Under the pieces are notes generated by a model. That model was given only the letters and a program-made list of their open reading frames with translations, made no database searches and was not told where the DNA came from. Of a stretch of 18,654 bases of DNA, positions 6,709-15,942 are shown piece after piece. How positions within the stretch are numbered: position 1 is the stretch's first letter; every line of letters begins with the position of its first letter. The translations under genes were made by a program, and so were the position numbers. Origin of the DNA: JBFKMV01 sp041629655 (GTDB taxonomy: Bacteria > Acidobacteriota > Polarisedimenticolia > Polarisedimenticolales > Polarisedimenticolaceae); contig JBFKMV010000095.1 of assembly GCA_041629655.1 (NCBI GenBank), positions 1-18,654 of the forward strand, read 5' to 3'.

Positions 6709-8949
6709 TCAGTCCGTGCCGGCCGGTGCGGGTCCGCCCGTGTCGGGTTCGGCCCGCGCGCCGCCGGTCCCCGCGGCGTGCCGGGCCCCCAGCTCGCGCA
6801 GCAGGTGGTGGGCCTGGTCGATCTCGCTCATCACCCACAGCACGTAGCGGATGTCGACGTGGATCGAACGGGTGATCCGGGGGATGAAGTCCCAGTCGGC
6901 GATGATCGACTCCCAGTTGCCGTCGAACAGCAGGCCGACCAGCTCGCCCCGGCCGTTCAGCGTCGGCGAGCCCGAGTTGCCGCCCGTGGTGTCCACCGTG
7001 CTGAGGAAGTTCACCGGCACCGAATCCAGCGCCTCGACGCGGTAGGGCCCGAAGCGCCGTTCGCGGACCGCCTCCAGCAGCGGCGCGGGAGAGTCGAACG
7101 GATCCTCGCCGGTCTGCTTCTCCAGCAGGCCCTGAAGCGTGGTGAACGGGGTGTAGCGCAGCGCGTCGCGCGGGGAGTAGCCCTCGACCGTCCCGTAGGT
7201 CACGCGCAGCGTGCCGTTGGCGTCGGGGTAGACGGGCCGCCCCTGCTCGCCCAGGTACGCCACCAGCGCCGCCATGTACTGCGGGCGGAGCAGGCTGAAG
7301 CGGCCGGCGAGATCCTTGTCGCGTTCCTCCAGCTCCATGTCGGCCGGGAACAGCTGCACCGCGAGCCGGATGAACGGGTCGTCGCTGCGCTCGAGCGCGG
7401 ACGGCTCGGCTTCCATCAGCGCCAGCCGCACGTCCAGCTCGCCGAGCTTCGTCTTGCCGTACATCTCGTCCAGTCGCGCCTGCAAGCGCGCCTCGTCGAC
7501 CGTGGTGCCGGCGATGCCGAACCAGGCGTCGAACGGGGCGACGTGCTGCTCCACCGGGATCGCGGCGTAGTCGCGGATGAAGCGGCTCCACGCGGCGCGG
7601 TCCACGGCGGGATCGAAGCTGCGGTCCATGCGCGTCAGACGCTCGCGGATCCGTCGCAGGTCGCGCTCCTGGTAGCCGGGCTCGCGCTCGGCGTCGGGCT
7701 GCTGGCGCTCGCGGCTCAGCCGGTACAACGTGCGCGCGGTGCTGAGCAGGCTCGAGCGGCCGACGAAGCTCTCGTAGAACATCGAGCGCTCGCGGTCGGC
7801 CTGGCGTTTTTCGACCAGCCGCTCCAGACCGTCCAGCACGTCCAGGTAACGCGCCCGGCGTGCGGGGTCGCCCACGATCCAGGCCCGCAGCCGCCGCTCC
7901 AGCGCCTGCTTGCGCTCGATGATGTCGCTCTTGGCAAAACCGTCCAGCATGCCCTCGTAGTTCTTGGACGCGTTGTTCAGCCCGGCCATCAGGCCGGCGT
8001 ACTTGATCGCGGCGTCGGGACGGTCGGCGGTGGCGGTCTCGATCGTCTCCAACAGGTTCAGCAGCAGCCGGCGACGGGTCGGGTAGTACCACTCGATGCG
8101 GTTACGCACCTCACGCGCCAGCCGGTAGCGGTTGGTGTTGCCGGGATAACCGGCGACCAGCACCAGGTCTCCCGCTGCGAGCCCCTGCGGGGCGACGCGC
8201 AGGAAGTGGCGCGGCCGGTACGGCACGTTGTCCTCGGAATGGTCGGCGGGCTTGCCGTCCGGGCCCACGTAGGCGCGGTAGAACGCGAAGTCGCCGGTGT
8301 GGCGCGGCCACATCCAGTTGTCCACGTCGCCGCCGTACTTGCCGATCGACTCCGGCGGGGCGTAGACCAGGCGGACGTCGCGGATCTCGAGCTGCTTGAC
8401 TTGCCAGTACTCGAGCCCGCCGTAGAACGAGGCCACGCGACAGCGGTGCCCTGCGTCCCGTTCGCACTCGGCGACCAGCGCCTTCTCGCGCTCCTCGATC
8501 GCCTGGTAGCGCGCGCGGCCCGAAAGGTCGGAGGGCAGTCCGCCCAGCACCCGCTCGGTGACATCGGTGAATTCCACCGTCACCAGCACGCGGCGCCCGG
8601 GACCCGCGGACAGCTCGGCGTCCTGCGACTCGGCCAGGAAACCCCGCTCGAACAGGTTGTCGTCCTCGGTGGAGTTGTGCTGGATCGCCCCGTAGGCGCA
8701 GTGGTGGTTGGTGATCACCAGTCCCGCGGGCGAGACGAACGAGGCCGTGCAGCCGCCGAGGCTGATCACGGCGTTCATCGGGTGCGCCGTGAGATCGGTC
8801 AGGCCGCTCGGGTCCAGCTCGAGGCCGAGCCGCTTCAGCTCGCCGGCGAGCTCGGGAAGCTGGGCCGGCGTCCACATCCCCTCCTCGGCCTGGAGCACGG
8901 GCGAAACGGCGGCGAACAGTACAACGGCCAGGACCGACAGACGCTTCAT
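6709..8949 (-). CDS. S46 family serine dipeptidyl peptidase (DPP7-like)
   Basis: This 746-residue protein has a signal peptide (MKRLSVLAVVLFAAVSPVLQA) and the chymotrypsin-type S46 catalytic parts. The His block is GGCTASFVSPAGLVITNHHC (His83, with Cys67/Cys84 placed for a disulfide). The Asp block is NWMWPRHTGDFAFYRAY (Asp220). The nucleophile is Ser659 in TGGNSGSP. The residue 18 after the Ser, in FDGNWE, is Gly. In the characterised family Gly at this place goes with DPP7-like preference for hydrophobic P1 residues, and Arg goes with the acidic-P1 enzyme DPP11. The enzyme removes N-terminal dipeptides from peptides in the periplasm or outside the cell. The long helical region between the Asp and Ser blocks is the family's regulatory domain. 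GGAG lies a few bases before the ATG. The OPT transporter gene follows, and a stem-loop separates the gene from the radical SAM gene upstream. Confidence 0.93.
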   Translation of the reverse strand: MKRLSVLAVVLFAAVSPVLQAEEGMWTPAQLPELAGELKRLGLELDPSGLTDLTAHPMNAVISLGGCTASFVSPAGLVITNHHCAYGAIQHNSTEDDNLFERGFLAESQDAELSAGPGRRVLVTVEFTDVTERVLGGLPSDLSGRARYQAIEEREKALVAECERDAGHRCRVASFYGGLEYWQVKQLEIRDVRLVYAPPESIGKYGGDVDNWMWPRHTGDFAFYRAYVGPDGKPADHSEDNVPYRPRHFLRVAPQGLAAGDLVLVAGYPGNTNRYRLAREVRNRIEWYYPTRRRLLLNLLETIETATADRPDAAIKYAGLMAGLNNASKNYEGMLDGFAKSDIIERKQALERRLRAWIVGDPARRARYLDVLDGLERLVEKRQADRERSMFYESFVGRSSLLSTARTLYRLSRERQQPDAEREPGYQERDLRRIRERLTRMDRSFDPAVDRAAWSRFIRDYAAIPVEQHVAPFDAWFGIAGTTVDEARLQARLDEMYGKTKLGELDVRLALMEAEPSALERSDDPFIRLAVQLFPADMELEERDKDLAGRFSLLRPQYMAALVAYLGEQGRPVYPDANGTLRVTYGTVEGYSPRDALRYTPFTTLQGLLEKQTGEDPFDSPAPLLEAVRERRFGPYRVEALDSVPVNFLSTVDTTGGNSGSPTLNGRGELVGLLFDGNWESIIADWDFIPRITRSIHVDIRYVLWVMSEIDQAHHLLRELGARHAAGTGGARAEPDTGGPAPAGTD

Positions 8950-9031
8950 GACGGATCTCCGGGAATCCTCGAGCGGGCGGCTCAGGATAGGTCATCGCAC
9001 GGGCGGTGTCACCCGGTTCGACGGGCCACCC

Positions 9032-9059
9032 GGGGGCCGGTCAGGAGAAACCGGCCCCC
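9032..9059 (-). terminator. Strong stem-loop after the radical SAM gene
   Basis: GGGGGCCGGT and ACCGGCCCCC form a perfect 10-bp stem around an 8-base loop. It begins 12 bases past the radical SAM stop codon and ends 82 bases before the peptidase start. There is no U-run on the minus strand, so it is a candidate terminator or an mRNA 3'-end protecting hairpin. Confidence 0.5.
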
Positions 9060-9071
9060 CTGCGGCGCCGT

Positions 9072-9944
9072 CTAGAGCCCGCGGGCCCACTCGGGCTTGA
9101 GCGGCAGGTCGCCGGCCAGCGCGGCGTCCACCGCGGCCACGATGCGGTCGCGGTCCCGCGGCAGCCGCCCCGACAACGGGAGGTAATTCGAGGCGTGGTT
9201 GGTCCGGAACACCGCGTCGGTCGGGCGCGTCTCGGCGACGAAGGTGCGCAGTTCGCGCAGCAAACCCAGCACGTCCGGCAGCCGGAACTTCCCGCGCTCG
9301 GCCAGCTTCGCGATCGGCGTGCCGGGGATCACGGTCAGCGTCAACAGCGACACGAACCGTGGGTCCATCTCGGCGGCCAGCCGCGCCGAGGCCCGCGCGT
9401 GCTCGTCGCTGCGCTCGACGCCGCCGGCCCCGAGCAGGAAGATCGCCGAGAGCTTGAGGCCCGCGGCCGCCGCGCGGCGGGCCGCCGCGACGTGGTCCGC
9501 CGCCGTGGCGCCCTTGGCGATCCGCTTCAGCGTCACGTCGTCGCCCGATTCGGGTCCGATGTACAGCAGCCCGAGCCCCAGCTCGCGCAGCCGGGCCAGC
9601 TCCTCGGGCGTCCGCTCGAGCAGGTTCATCGCCGTGGCGTACGCACTGACCCTGCGCAGCCGCGGGAACGCCGCGCGGCAGGCGGAGAGGATCGGCTCCC
9701 AGTGATCGAGGTCCATCACCAGCGCGTCGCCGTCGGCCACGAACACCTTGTCCACCTGCTCGCCGAAGGTCGCCTGCGCCAGCCGGATGTCGGACAGCGT
9801 CTGTGCCAGGTCGCGCACGCGGAACTGCTTGTCGCGGTACATGTCGCAGTAGGTGCAGGCGTTCCACGAGCAGCCCACCGTGGCCTGCAGGATGTACGAC
9901 CCCGCCTCGCTCGGCGGGCGGTAGATCTTGCCCTCGTAACGCAT
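9072..9944 (-). CDS. Radical SAM protein
   Basis: This 290-residue protein starts at the ATG at 9944. The same frame stays open much further upstream, but only from here does it read as a protein. The iron-sulfur site is ATVGCSWNACTYCDMYRDK, with three Cys spaced Cx4Cx2C, followed by FRVR. This spacing matches the subfamily with 'GCshNkCtFC.mYk', not the classic Cx3Cx2C. Further radical SAM features follow: VFVADGDALVMDL, then RRVSAYATAMNLL, GLGLLYIGPESGDDVTL (the 'GlEsg' type strand), and LKLSAIFLLGAGG. The C-terminal part is short, with no extra cluster-binding domain. The reaction cannot be inferred. The gene faces away from the CheR-like gene across a 60-base spacer. TACAAT, 8 bases before the ATG, resembles a -10 box and would give an almost leaderless mRNA; no Shine-Dalgarno site is visible. 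Confidence 0.88.
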   Translation of the reverse strand: MRYEGKIYRPPSEAGSYILQATVGCSWNACTYCDMYRDKQFRVRDLAQTLSDIRLAQATFGEQVDKVFVADGDALVMDLDHWEPILSACRAAFPRLRRVSAYATAMNLLERTPEELARLRELGLGLLYIGPESGDDVTLKRIAKGATAADHVAAARRAAAAGLKLSAIFLLGAGGVERSDEHARASARLAAEMDPRFVSLLTLTVIPGTPIAKLAERGKFRLPDVLGLLRELRTFVAETRPTDAVFRTNHASNYLPLSGRLPRDRDRIVAAVDAALAGDLPLKPEWARGL

Positions 9945-10004
9945 GACGGTGGATTGTAGCCTGCCGGACCTATACTGGGCACGTTTTCGGCTACTGGCGG
10001 AGCG
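9945..10004. promoter_or_regulatory. Divergent promoter spacer
   Basis: Sixty bases separate the starts of the radical SAM gene (leftward) and the CheR-like gene (rightward). Rightward, TATACT at 9971-9976 is a good -10 box about 28 bases before the ATG at 10005. Leftward, TACAAT (complement of 9953-9958) is a -10-like box. Neither has a clear -35 at 17 bases. The rightward box would drive the whole 10005-15935 cluster. Confidence 0.45.
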
Positions 10005-10976
10005 ATGGCCGTCCCCTGCCCCCGGTGTGGTCGCGAGTACGACGTGACGCTGTTCCAGTTCGGACGCACGGTGGAATGCGATTGCGGGACGCGCGTCACG
10101 CGCGACGCGCGGGTGCGCGGCCCCGGCCCCGCGGGCGTGGTACGGGAGCTCGCCATCGGCGACGCCGAGACCGCCGAGCTGTTGCGCTGGGCGCTGCCAC
10201 GACTGGGCCTGCGCTGGCGGGGCTTCCGCCGCGTGCGCCGCCAGGTGCGCAAGCGCATCGCGCGGCGGGTGGCCGAGCTGGGCCTGGACGGCGTGGCGGC
10301 CTACCGCGCGCGGCTTCAGGAAGATCCCCGCGAGTGGCCGCTGCTCGACGCCGCGTGCCGCATCACGATCTCCCGCTTCTGGCGCGACCGCGGAACCTGG
10401 GAGCGGCTGCGGGACGAGGTGCTGCCCGAGCTGGCGCGGGCGGCGGCGGCGCAGCGCCGCCTCCGGCTGCGCGCCTGGAGCGTCGGCTGCGCCTCGGGCG
10501 AGGAGCCGTACAGCCTGCGCATCCTGTGGGACCTCGCGCTCGCGCCGGCCCACCCCGCGCTCGAGCTCGAGATCGTCGCCAGCGACGTGGATCGCGAGCT
10601 GCTCGAGCGGGCGGGCGTGGCGTGTTATCCGCAGGGAGCCTTGCGCGAGCTTCCCGCCGCGCTGCGGTCCCGCGCGTTCGAGTCGCGCGGCGAAACGCTG
10701 CGGCTGCTGCCCGCGCTGCGGCACGGGATCGAATGGGTCCACCAGGACGTGCGGCGTAGCATGCCGGAGGGGCCGTTCGACCTCGTGCTGTGCCGCAACC
10801 TGGTCTTCACCTACTACGACGAATCGCTGCAGCGCGACGTGCTGCGCGGTCTCGTGGCGCGGATCGGTCCCGGCGGCCTGCTCGTCGTCGGCCGGCACGA
10901 GACGCTTCCGGCGGACGGCGGCGCCGAGCTCGAGCCGTGGCCGGGCGACCGCACGTTCTTCCGCCGCCGGGGTTAG
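10005..10976 (+). CDS. CheR-like methyltransferase with N-terminal zinc ribbon
   Basis: The 323-residue protein joins two parts. Residues 1-30 hold Cys5, Cys8, Cys25 and Cys27 (CPRCGREYD ... VECDCG), a small zinc-ribbon-type knuckle. The rest resembles CheR, the SAM-dependent methyltransferase that methylates glutamates of chemoreceptors. The CheR features are a basic helical N-domain (RRVRRQVRKRIARRV, then 'Y...L'), ITISRFWRDRGTWERL in place of the usual 'TxFFRD', the SAM loop WSVGCASGEEPYSL (158-171), IVASDVDRELLERA, and FDLVLCRNLVFTYYDE near residue 260. No receptor, CheB or other chemotaxis gene lies nearby, and the beta-subdomain used to dock on receptors is not obvious. The substrate is therefore open. 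GGAG precedes the ATG. The next gene starts 15 bases after its stop. Confidence 0.82.
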   Translation: MAVPCPRCGREYDVTLFQFGRTVECDCGTRVTRDARVRGPGPAGVVRELAIGDAETAELLRWALPRLGLRWRGFRRVRRQVRKRIARRVAELGLDGVAAYRARLQEDPREWPLLDAACRITISRFWRDRGTWERLRDEVLPELARAAAAQRRLRLRAWSVGCASGEEPYSLRILWDLALAPAHPALELEIVASDVDRELLERAGVACYPQGALRELPAALRSRAFESRGETLRLLPALRHGIEWVHQDVRRSMPEGPFDLVLCRNLVFTYYDESLQRDVLRGLVARIGPGGLLVVGRHETLPADGGAELEPWPGDRTFFRRRG

Positions 10977-10991
10977 GATGGCCGCCCCGCG

Positions 10992-11918
10992 ATGTTGAAC
11001 CGCGACGGAGCACGAGGCGGCGACGACCCGCCGGACCGGCCACCGCTCTCGGAGCGCGTGCTGGCGTGGACCGGGCGGGACGATCCCGCGTGCTCGGCCT
11101 CCAAGTGGCTCGCCTTCGCCCGGCTGCTGCTGCTGCTGGTGGCCGTGGAGTCCTGGGAGTCGCTCCACTACTGGCGCACCCAGCCGGCCTACCCGCTGCA
11201 CCTGGCGCTGGGCCTGCTGCTGTCGGCCTGCGCCGTGGCCGGGTGGTTCCCGCGCTTGACGCGCCCGGCCGCGGGCGCCGCGACGGCCGCGATGCTCGTG
11301 CACAACGTCTCGGCGTTCCCGCTCAACGCCAACCACCACCATCTGCAGTTGCTGTGTCTCGGCCTGGTGGCCTCGTTCGACGGCGCGCGGCACGCCGAGC
11401 GCGCGGTGCTGCTGGGCGGCCTGCGCTGGCTGCCGGTGCTGGGACTGGCCTGGGCGGGGCTGCAGAAGCTGCTCTACGGCTATTACTTCCGCGGCGAGTT
11501 CTTCGCCTACGCGATCTCGCAGCACGCACGGTTCTCGGACTTGTTCCGGCTGTTGATGCCGGCGGACGAGTGGACGCGGGTGCGCGCGCTCGAGTTCGCG
11601 GAGGGCGCGGGGCCCTACCGTGTGGAGGCCCCGCTGTTCGTGGCGGTCTCCAACATCAGCTACCTGGCCGAGCTCGCCTTGCCGCCGCTGCTGCTGTTCC
11701 GGCGCACGCGGGTGCTCGGCGTCTGGGCGACCCTGGGGTACCTGGTCGCGATCGAGGCCGGCGCACGCGAGCTGTTCTTCGGACTGTTGATGCTGGGGCT
11801 GTTGCTGCTGTTCTTCGAGCGCGACGTCAACCGGCGGGTGCTGCCGTGGCTCGTGGCGTTGTTGCTGTGGATGCTGCTGGTCTCGTTCGGCGTGCTGCCG
11901 CGCTGGTACTTCACGTGA
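10992..11918 (+). CDS. HTTM-like integral membrane protein
   Basis: This 308-residue protein is strongly hydrophobic, with about 7-8 membrane segments after a 40-residue polar N-terminus. The segment FPLNANHHHLQLLCLGLVASF, followed by KLLYGYYFRGEFFAYAISQH and later YLAELALPPLLLFRRTRVLG, is the order seen in HTTM-domain proteins. HTTM is the membrane domain related to vitamin K-dependent gamma-carboxylase. The gamma-glutamyl carboxylase function itself is not implied. The His cluster in NANHHH could bind a metal or quinone; this is an inference. The ribosome site is poor (AGGATGG, 13-14 bases upstream of the ATG). Its TGA overlaps the GTG start of the next gene (GTGA), so the two are translationally coupled and may form a complex. 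Confidence 0.68.
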   Translation: MLNRDGARGGDDPPDRPPLSERVLAWTGRDDPACSASKWLAFARLLLLLVAVESWESLHYWRTQPAYPLHLALGLLLSACAVAGWFPRLTRPAAGAATAAMLVHNVSAFPLNANHHHLQLLCLGLVASFDGARHAERAVLLGGLRWLPVLGLAWAGLQKLLYGYYFRGEFFAYAISQHARFSDLFRLLMPADEWTRVRALEFAEGAGPYRVEAPLFVAVSNISYLAELALPPLLLFRRTRVLGVWATLGYLVAIEAGARELFFGLLMLGLLLLFFERDVNRRVLPWLVALLLWMLLVSFGVLPRWYFT

Positions 11919-12334
11919 GTCTGGCGGCCAAGCGCCGCGTGCTGGTCCTGGTGCTGCTGCTCTGCGCACTGTGGCCGGCGGCGCACCACCTGCTGGCGCT
12001 GCGTTACGGCTTCGACCCCTGGCGGTTCTTCGGCTGGTCGATGTACGCCGTGCCGGATCCCCGTATCGAGGTCAAGGTGGCCGAGCTGTCTGGTGGACAG
12101 GCGCGGCTGATCGACCCGCCGCCGCCGGCCGCCGCGGGCTACGCGTTTCGCCGGGCGGTATTCGGCGAGCTGCTGCCGCCGGACGATCTCGCGGCCGAGC
12201 TGCTGCGCGAGCGGCCGCACGCCGAGGGGCTGGTGATCCGCGTGCGGACCTTCACGCTCGATCGCGCGACCGCGCGGATCCGCGCCGAGGACCGGATTCA
12301 CCGCTACGATCGCGACGGTCCGATGACACAATAG
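11915..12334 (+). CDS. Small membrane-anchored protein of unknown function
   Basis: The start is the GTG at 11915, overlapping the TGA of the HTTM-like gene by 4 bases; the frame is open far upstream but is not protein-like there. The 139-residue product has one N-terminal membrane segment (RRVLVLVLLLCALWPAAHHL), followed by a motif rich in aromatics (YGFDPWRFFGWSMYAVPDP). After that comes a small soluble domain of strands and a helix, ending VIRVRTFTLDRATARI and HRYDRD. The anchor should place this domain outside the membrane. I do not recognise a family. Its tight coupling to the HTTM-like protein suggests a partner subunit. The acyltransferase gene starts 15 bases downstream. Confidence 0.75.
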   Translation: MSLAAKRRVLVLVLLLCALWPAAHHLLALRYGFDPWRFFGWSMYAVPDPRIEVKVAELSGGQARLIDPPPPAAAGYAFRRAVFGELLPPDDLAAELLRERPHAEGLVIRVRTFTLDRATARIRAEDRIHRYDRDGPMTQ

Positions 12335-12349
12335 CGGCGAGGAGAATCG

Positions 12350-13695
12350 ATGACCGACGCACCACCGAACCGCCGGCGCTCCGCGTGGGCCCGGGCCCGC
12401 GAGCTGGCCGAGCGCACGCCCGAGTCGCGGAACCGCTACGTCGACCTGCTGCGCGCGCTGTCGATCTCGGCGGTGGTGTTCGGCCACTGGCTGATCGCCG
12501 CGCCCTCGGTGCGCGACGGCGAGCTGCAGCTCGAGCACATGTTGAGCGTCTCCCCCTGGACGCAGGGACTGACCTGGCTGTTCCAGGTCATGCCGGTGTT
12601 CTTCATCGTCGGCGGCTACTCGAACGCGGCGTCCTGGGAGGCCGCGCGGCGCGGCGGGGGCGGTTACGGCGTGTGGGTCGGGGCGCGACTGCGGCGGTTG
12701 ACCGGACCGGTGGTGCCGCTGCTTTTGGTGTGGGCGCTGATCGCGCTGTTCGCGCGGGCGCTGGGCGCGTCGCCGGCGATGATCCGGATCGGCTCGCAGG
12801 CCGCGCTGGTGCCGCTGTGGTTCCTGGCGGTCTACGTGCTGGTGGTGGTGCTGGCGCCGCCGACCCGCGCCGCGTGGCGCCGCTTCGGCATCGCCTCGTT
12901 CTGGGCGCTCGCCGCCGCGGCGGTGCTCGTCGACCTGGCGCGGTTCGGGCTGGGACTGGTCTGGCTCGGCTGGGCCAACTACCTGTTCGTGTGGCTCGCG
13001 GTGCATCAGCTCGGCTACCTGTGGCGGGACGGCAGGATCGCGGGACCGGCCCGCGCCCTGCCCTGGGGCGTGGGCGGGCTGGCGCTGTTGCTCGGGCTGG
13101 TGACCGTGGGCGGGTATCCGCACAGCATGGTCGGCGTGCCGGGCGAGGAAGTCTCGAACACGCTTCCGCCCTCGCTGGCGATGCTGGCGCTGGGCCTCGC
13201 GCAGGGCGGGCTGCTGCTCGCGCTGGAGCGCCCCGCGCGGCGCTGGCTCGCCGGGACCGGGGCGTGGGCGGCGACGATCCTGGTCAACGGCATGATCATG
13301 TCGGTGTACCTGTGGCACCTGACCGCGATGATCCTGGTCATCGCCGCCGCCAATGCGCTCGGCGGCTTCGGGCTGGGGCCGCAGCCCGGAAGCGCGACGT
13401 GGTGGGCCACGCGCCCGGTGTGGATGGCGCTGCTGGCCGCGGTGCTGTTCCTGATGCTGCTCGTGGTGGGCAGGTTCGAGCGGCTCGGCGACGCGGCATC
13501 GCCGGCGGCGCTGCCGGCGTGGCGCGCGGTGCTCGGGGCGGCGCTGTTCTGCGCCGGGCTCGCGTTGCTCGCGCTCCAGGGCATCGGCAGCGACGGCGCG
13601 CCGGGCGTGCGCTTCGGCGTGCTGGCGCTGGCGCTCGCCGGCGCGGGACTGGTCGGCGGGATTTCACTCGGTGGCCGCCGGAGCGTGTCCGGCGC

Positions 13696-13699
<4 letters not shown>
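12350..13699 (+). CDS. Acyltransferase-3 family membrane protein
   Basis: This 449-residue polytopic protein has the acyltransferase-3 (OafA/OpgC/NodX-like) opening: RNRYVDLLRALSISAVVFGHWL, split here as RYVDLLRALSISAVV and FGHWL, with the conserved R, D and H. Then comes FQVMPVFFIVGGYSNAASW, the 'mp.FF..sGy' block of the second membrane segment. About ten to eleven membrane segments are visible. Family members transfer acetyl or other short acyl groups from the cytoplasm onto exported sugars, lipids or peptidoglycan. The substrate here is unknown. AGGAG lies 6 bases before the ATG. The TGA overlaps the ATG of the ABC ATPase gene (ATGA). The gene therefore belongs to the same transcript as the importer, although a direct functional link is not obvious. 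Confidence 0.85.
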
Positions 13700-14435
<736 letters not shown>

Positions 14436-14439
<4 letters not shown>

Positions 14440-15935
14440 GGGCGCGTCGCGGCGCGACGCTCGTCGCGGGGCTGTTCGCTGCGGCCGCGGCGACGGCGGC
14501 CGGCGCCGCGGTCACCGTCGGCTCGAAGAGCTTCACCGAGGGCGTGCTGCTCGGCGAGATCGCGACCCGCGCGATCCGCGCCGCCGGCATCGAGGCCGAG
14601 CATCGCGCCGAGCTCGGCGGTACGCGCGTGCTGTTCCGCGCGCTCGAGCAGGGCGAGATCGACGTCTACGCCGAGTACACCGGCACGCTGGCCGAGGAGA
14701 TCCTCCAGCAGCTCGACGTCGACACGCTGCCCGAGATCGAGGCCGCGCTGGCCGCGCGTGGCATTCGCGCCACGCGGCCGCTCGGATTCAACAACAGCTA
14801 CGCGATCGGCATGCTGCCGGGCACGGCGAAACGGCTCGGCGTCCGGAGGCTGTCCGACCTCCGGGTCCACCCCGGCCTGCGGCTGGGGTTGACCAACGAG
14901 TTTCTCGACCGCGGCGACGGCTGGGCCAGCCTGCGGCGGGCCTACGGCCTGCCGCAGACCGACGTGCGCGGGCTCGACCACGACCTGGCCTACCGGGCGC
15001 TGGAGGCCGGCGAGATCGACGCGATGGACGTCTACACCACCGACGCCGAGATCGCCTACTACGAGCTGTCCGTGCTCGAGGACGACCTCGCGTTCTTCCG
15101 CGCCTACCACGCGCTGCTTTTGTATCGGGCGGACCTGGAGTCGCGGGCGCCCGGCGCCGTCGAGGCGTTGCGGCGGCTCGAGGGCCGGCTCGACGAGCGC
15201 CGGGTGCGCACGCTGAACGCCCGCGTCAAGCTGGACGGCGACTCCGAGCGCCGCGTCGCCGCCGACTTCCTGGAGCGCGAGCTGGGGCTCGAGACCGCGG
15301 TGGTCGAGCGCGGGCTCGCCGGCCGGCTGTGGCTGCGCACCCGGGAGCACCTGCTGCTGGTCGGCCTGGCGATGCTCGCCGGCATCCTGGTCGCGGTGCC
15401 GCTGGGCGTCGTGGCCTGGAAGTCGCCCGGACCGGGGCAGGTCATCCTCGCCGTGGTCGGCGTCGTGCAGACCATCCCGGCGCTGGCGCTGCTGGTGTTC
15501 ATGATCCCGCTGCTCGGGATCTACGAGCCGCCGGCGGTCGCGGCGCTGTTCCTGTACAGCCTGCTCCCGATGGTGCGCAACACGTTCACCGGACTGCAAT
15601 CGATCCCGTTGCCGGTCCGCGAGTCGGCCGAAGCGCTGCCGCTGTCGGCGTGGTCGCGGCTCGTGCACGTCGAGCTGCCGCTGGCCTCCCCCGCGATCCT
15701 CGCCGGCGTCAAGACCTCGACCGTGATCACGATCGGCTTCGCGACGCTCGGGGCGCTGATCGGCGCCGGCGGCTACGGGCAGCCGATCTTCACCGGGATC
15801 CGGCTGGACGACTTCGGGTTGATCCTGGAGGGCGCCGTCCCCGCGGCGGGACTGGCGCTCGCGGCGCAGCTCGCGTTCGACGGTCTGGAGCGGCTGGTCG
15901 TGCCGCGCGGGCTGCGGCTGCGCGGCCCGTCCTGA
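14436..15935 (+). CDS. Osmoprotectant-type ABC importer, fused substrate-binding and permease protein
   Basis: The 499-residue protein has a signal sequence (residues 1-24), a substrate-binding domain (25 to about 290) and a permease domain (about 300-490). The binding domain is OpuCC/OsmX-like: VGSKSFTEGVLLGEI, ELGGTRVLFRALEQGEIDVY, EYTGT, GFNNSYAIGM and MDVYTTDAEI. The permease has REHLLLVGLAMLAGILVAVPLG, split by me after REHLLLVGLAMLAG, then QTIPALALLVFMIPLLGI, LYSLLPMVRNTFTGL, the EAA-loop region VELPLASPAILAG (412-424) and GAGGYGQPIF. The EAA loop itself is altered (ESAEALPLS, with Pro where Gly is usual). Binding-then-permease is the reverse of the more familiar permease-then-binding fusions such as the pneumococcal ergothioneine importer. 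The order works if the permease N-terminus is outside. The ligand cannot be read safely. Confidence 0.9.
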
Positions 15936-15942
15936 TCCTGCG

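Noticed and set aside
6619..9075. 818-codon frame opposite the S46 peptidase
   Set aside because: It shadows a gene with an intact catalytic triad and signal peptide. The frame itself shows no family motif.
9850..9890. Unusual Cx4Cx2C spacing in the radical SAM protein
   Set aside because: From memory this spacing is normal for the 'GCshNkCtFC' subgroup, so it is not a novelty.
9072..11969. 965-codon open frame on the minus strand
   Set aside because: Only the last 290 codons look like a protein (radical SAM). The rest is low-complexity Arg/Gln/Ala-rich sequence opposite the CheR-like and HTTM-like genes, typical of high-GC antisense frames.
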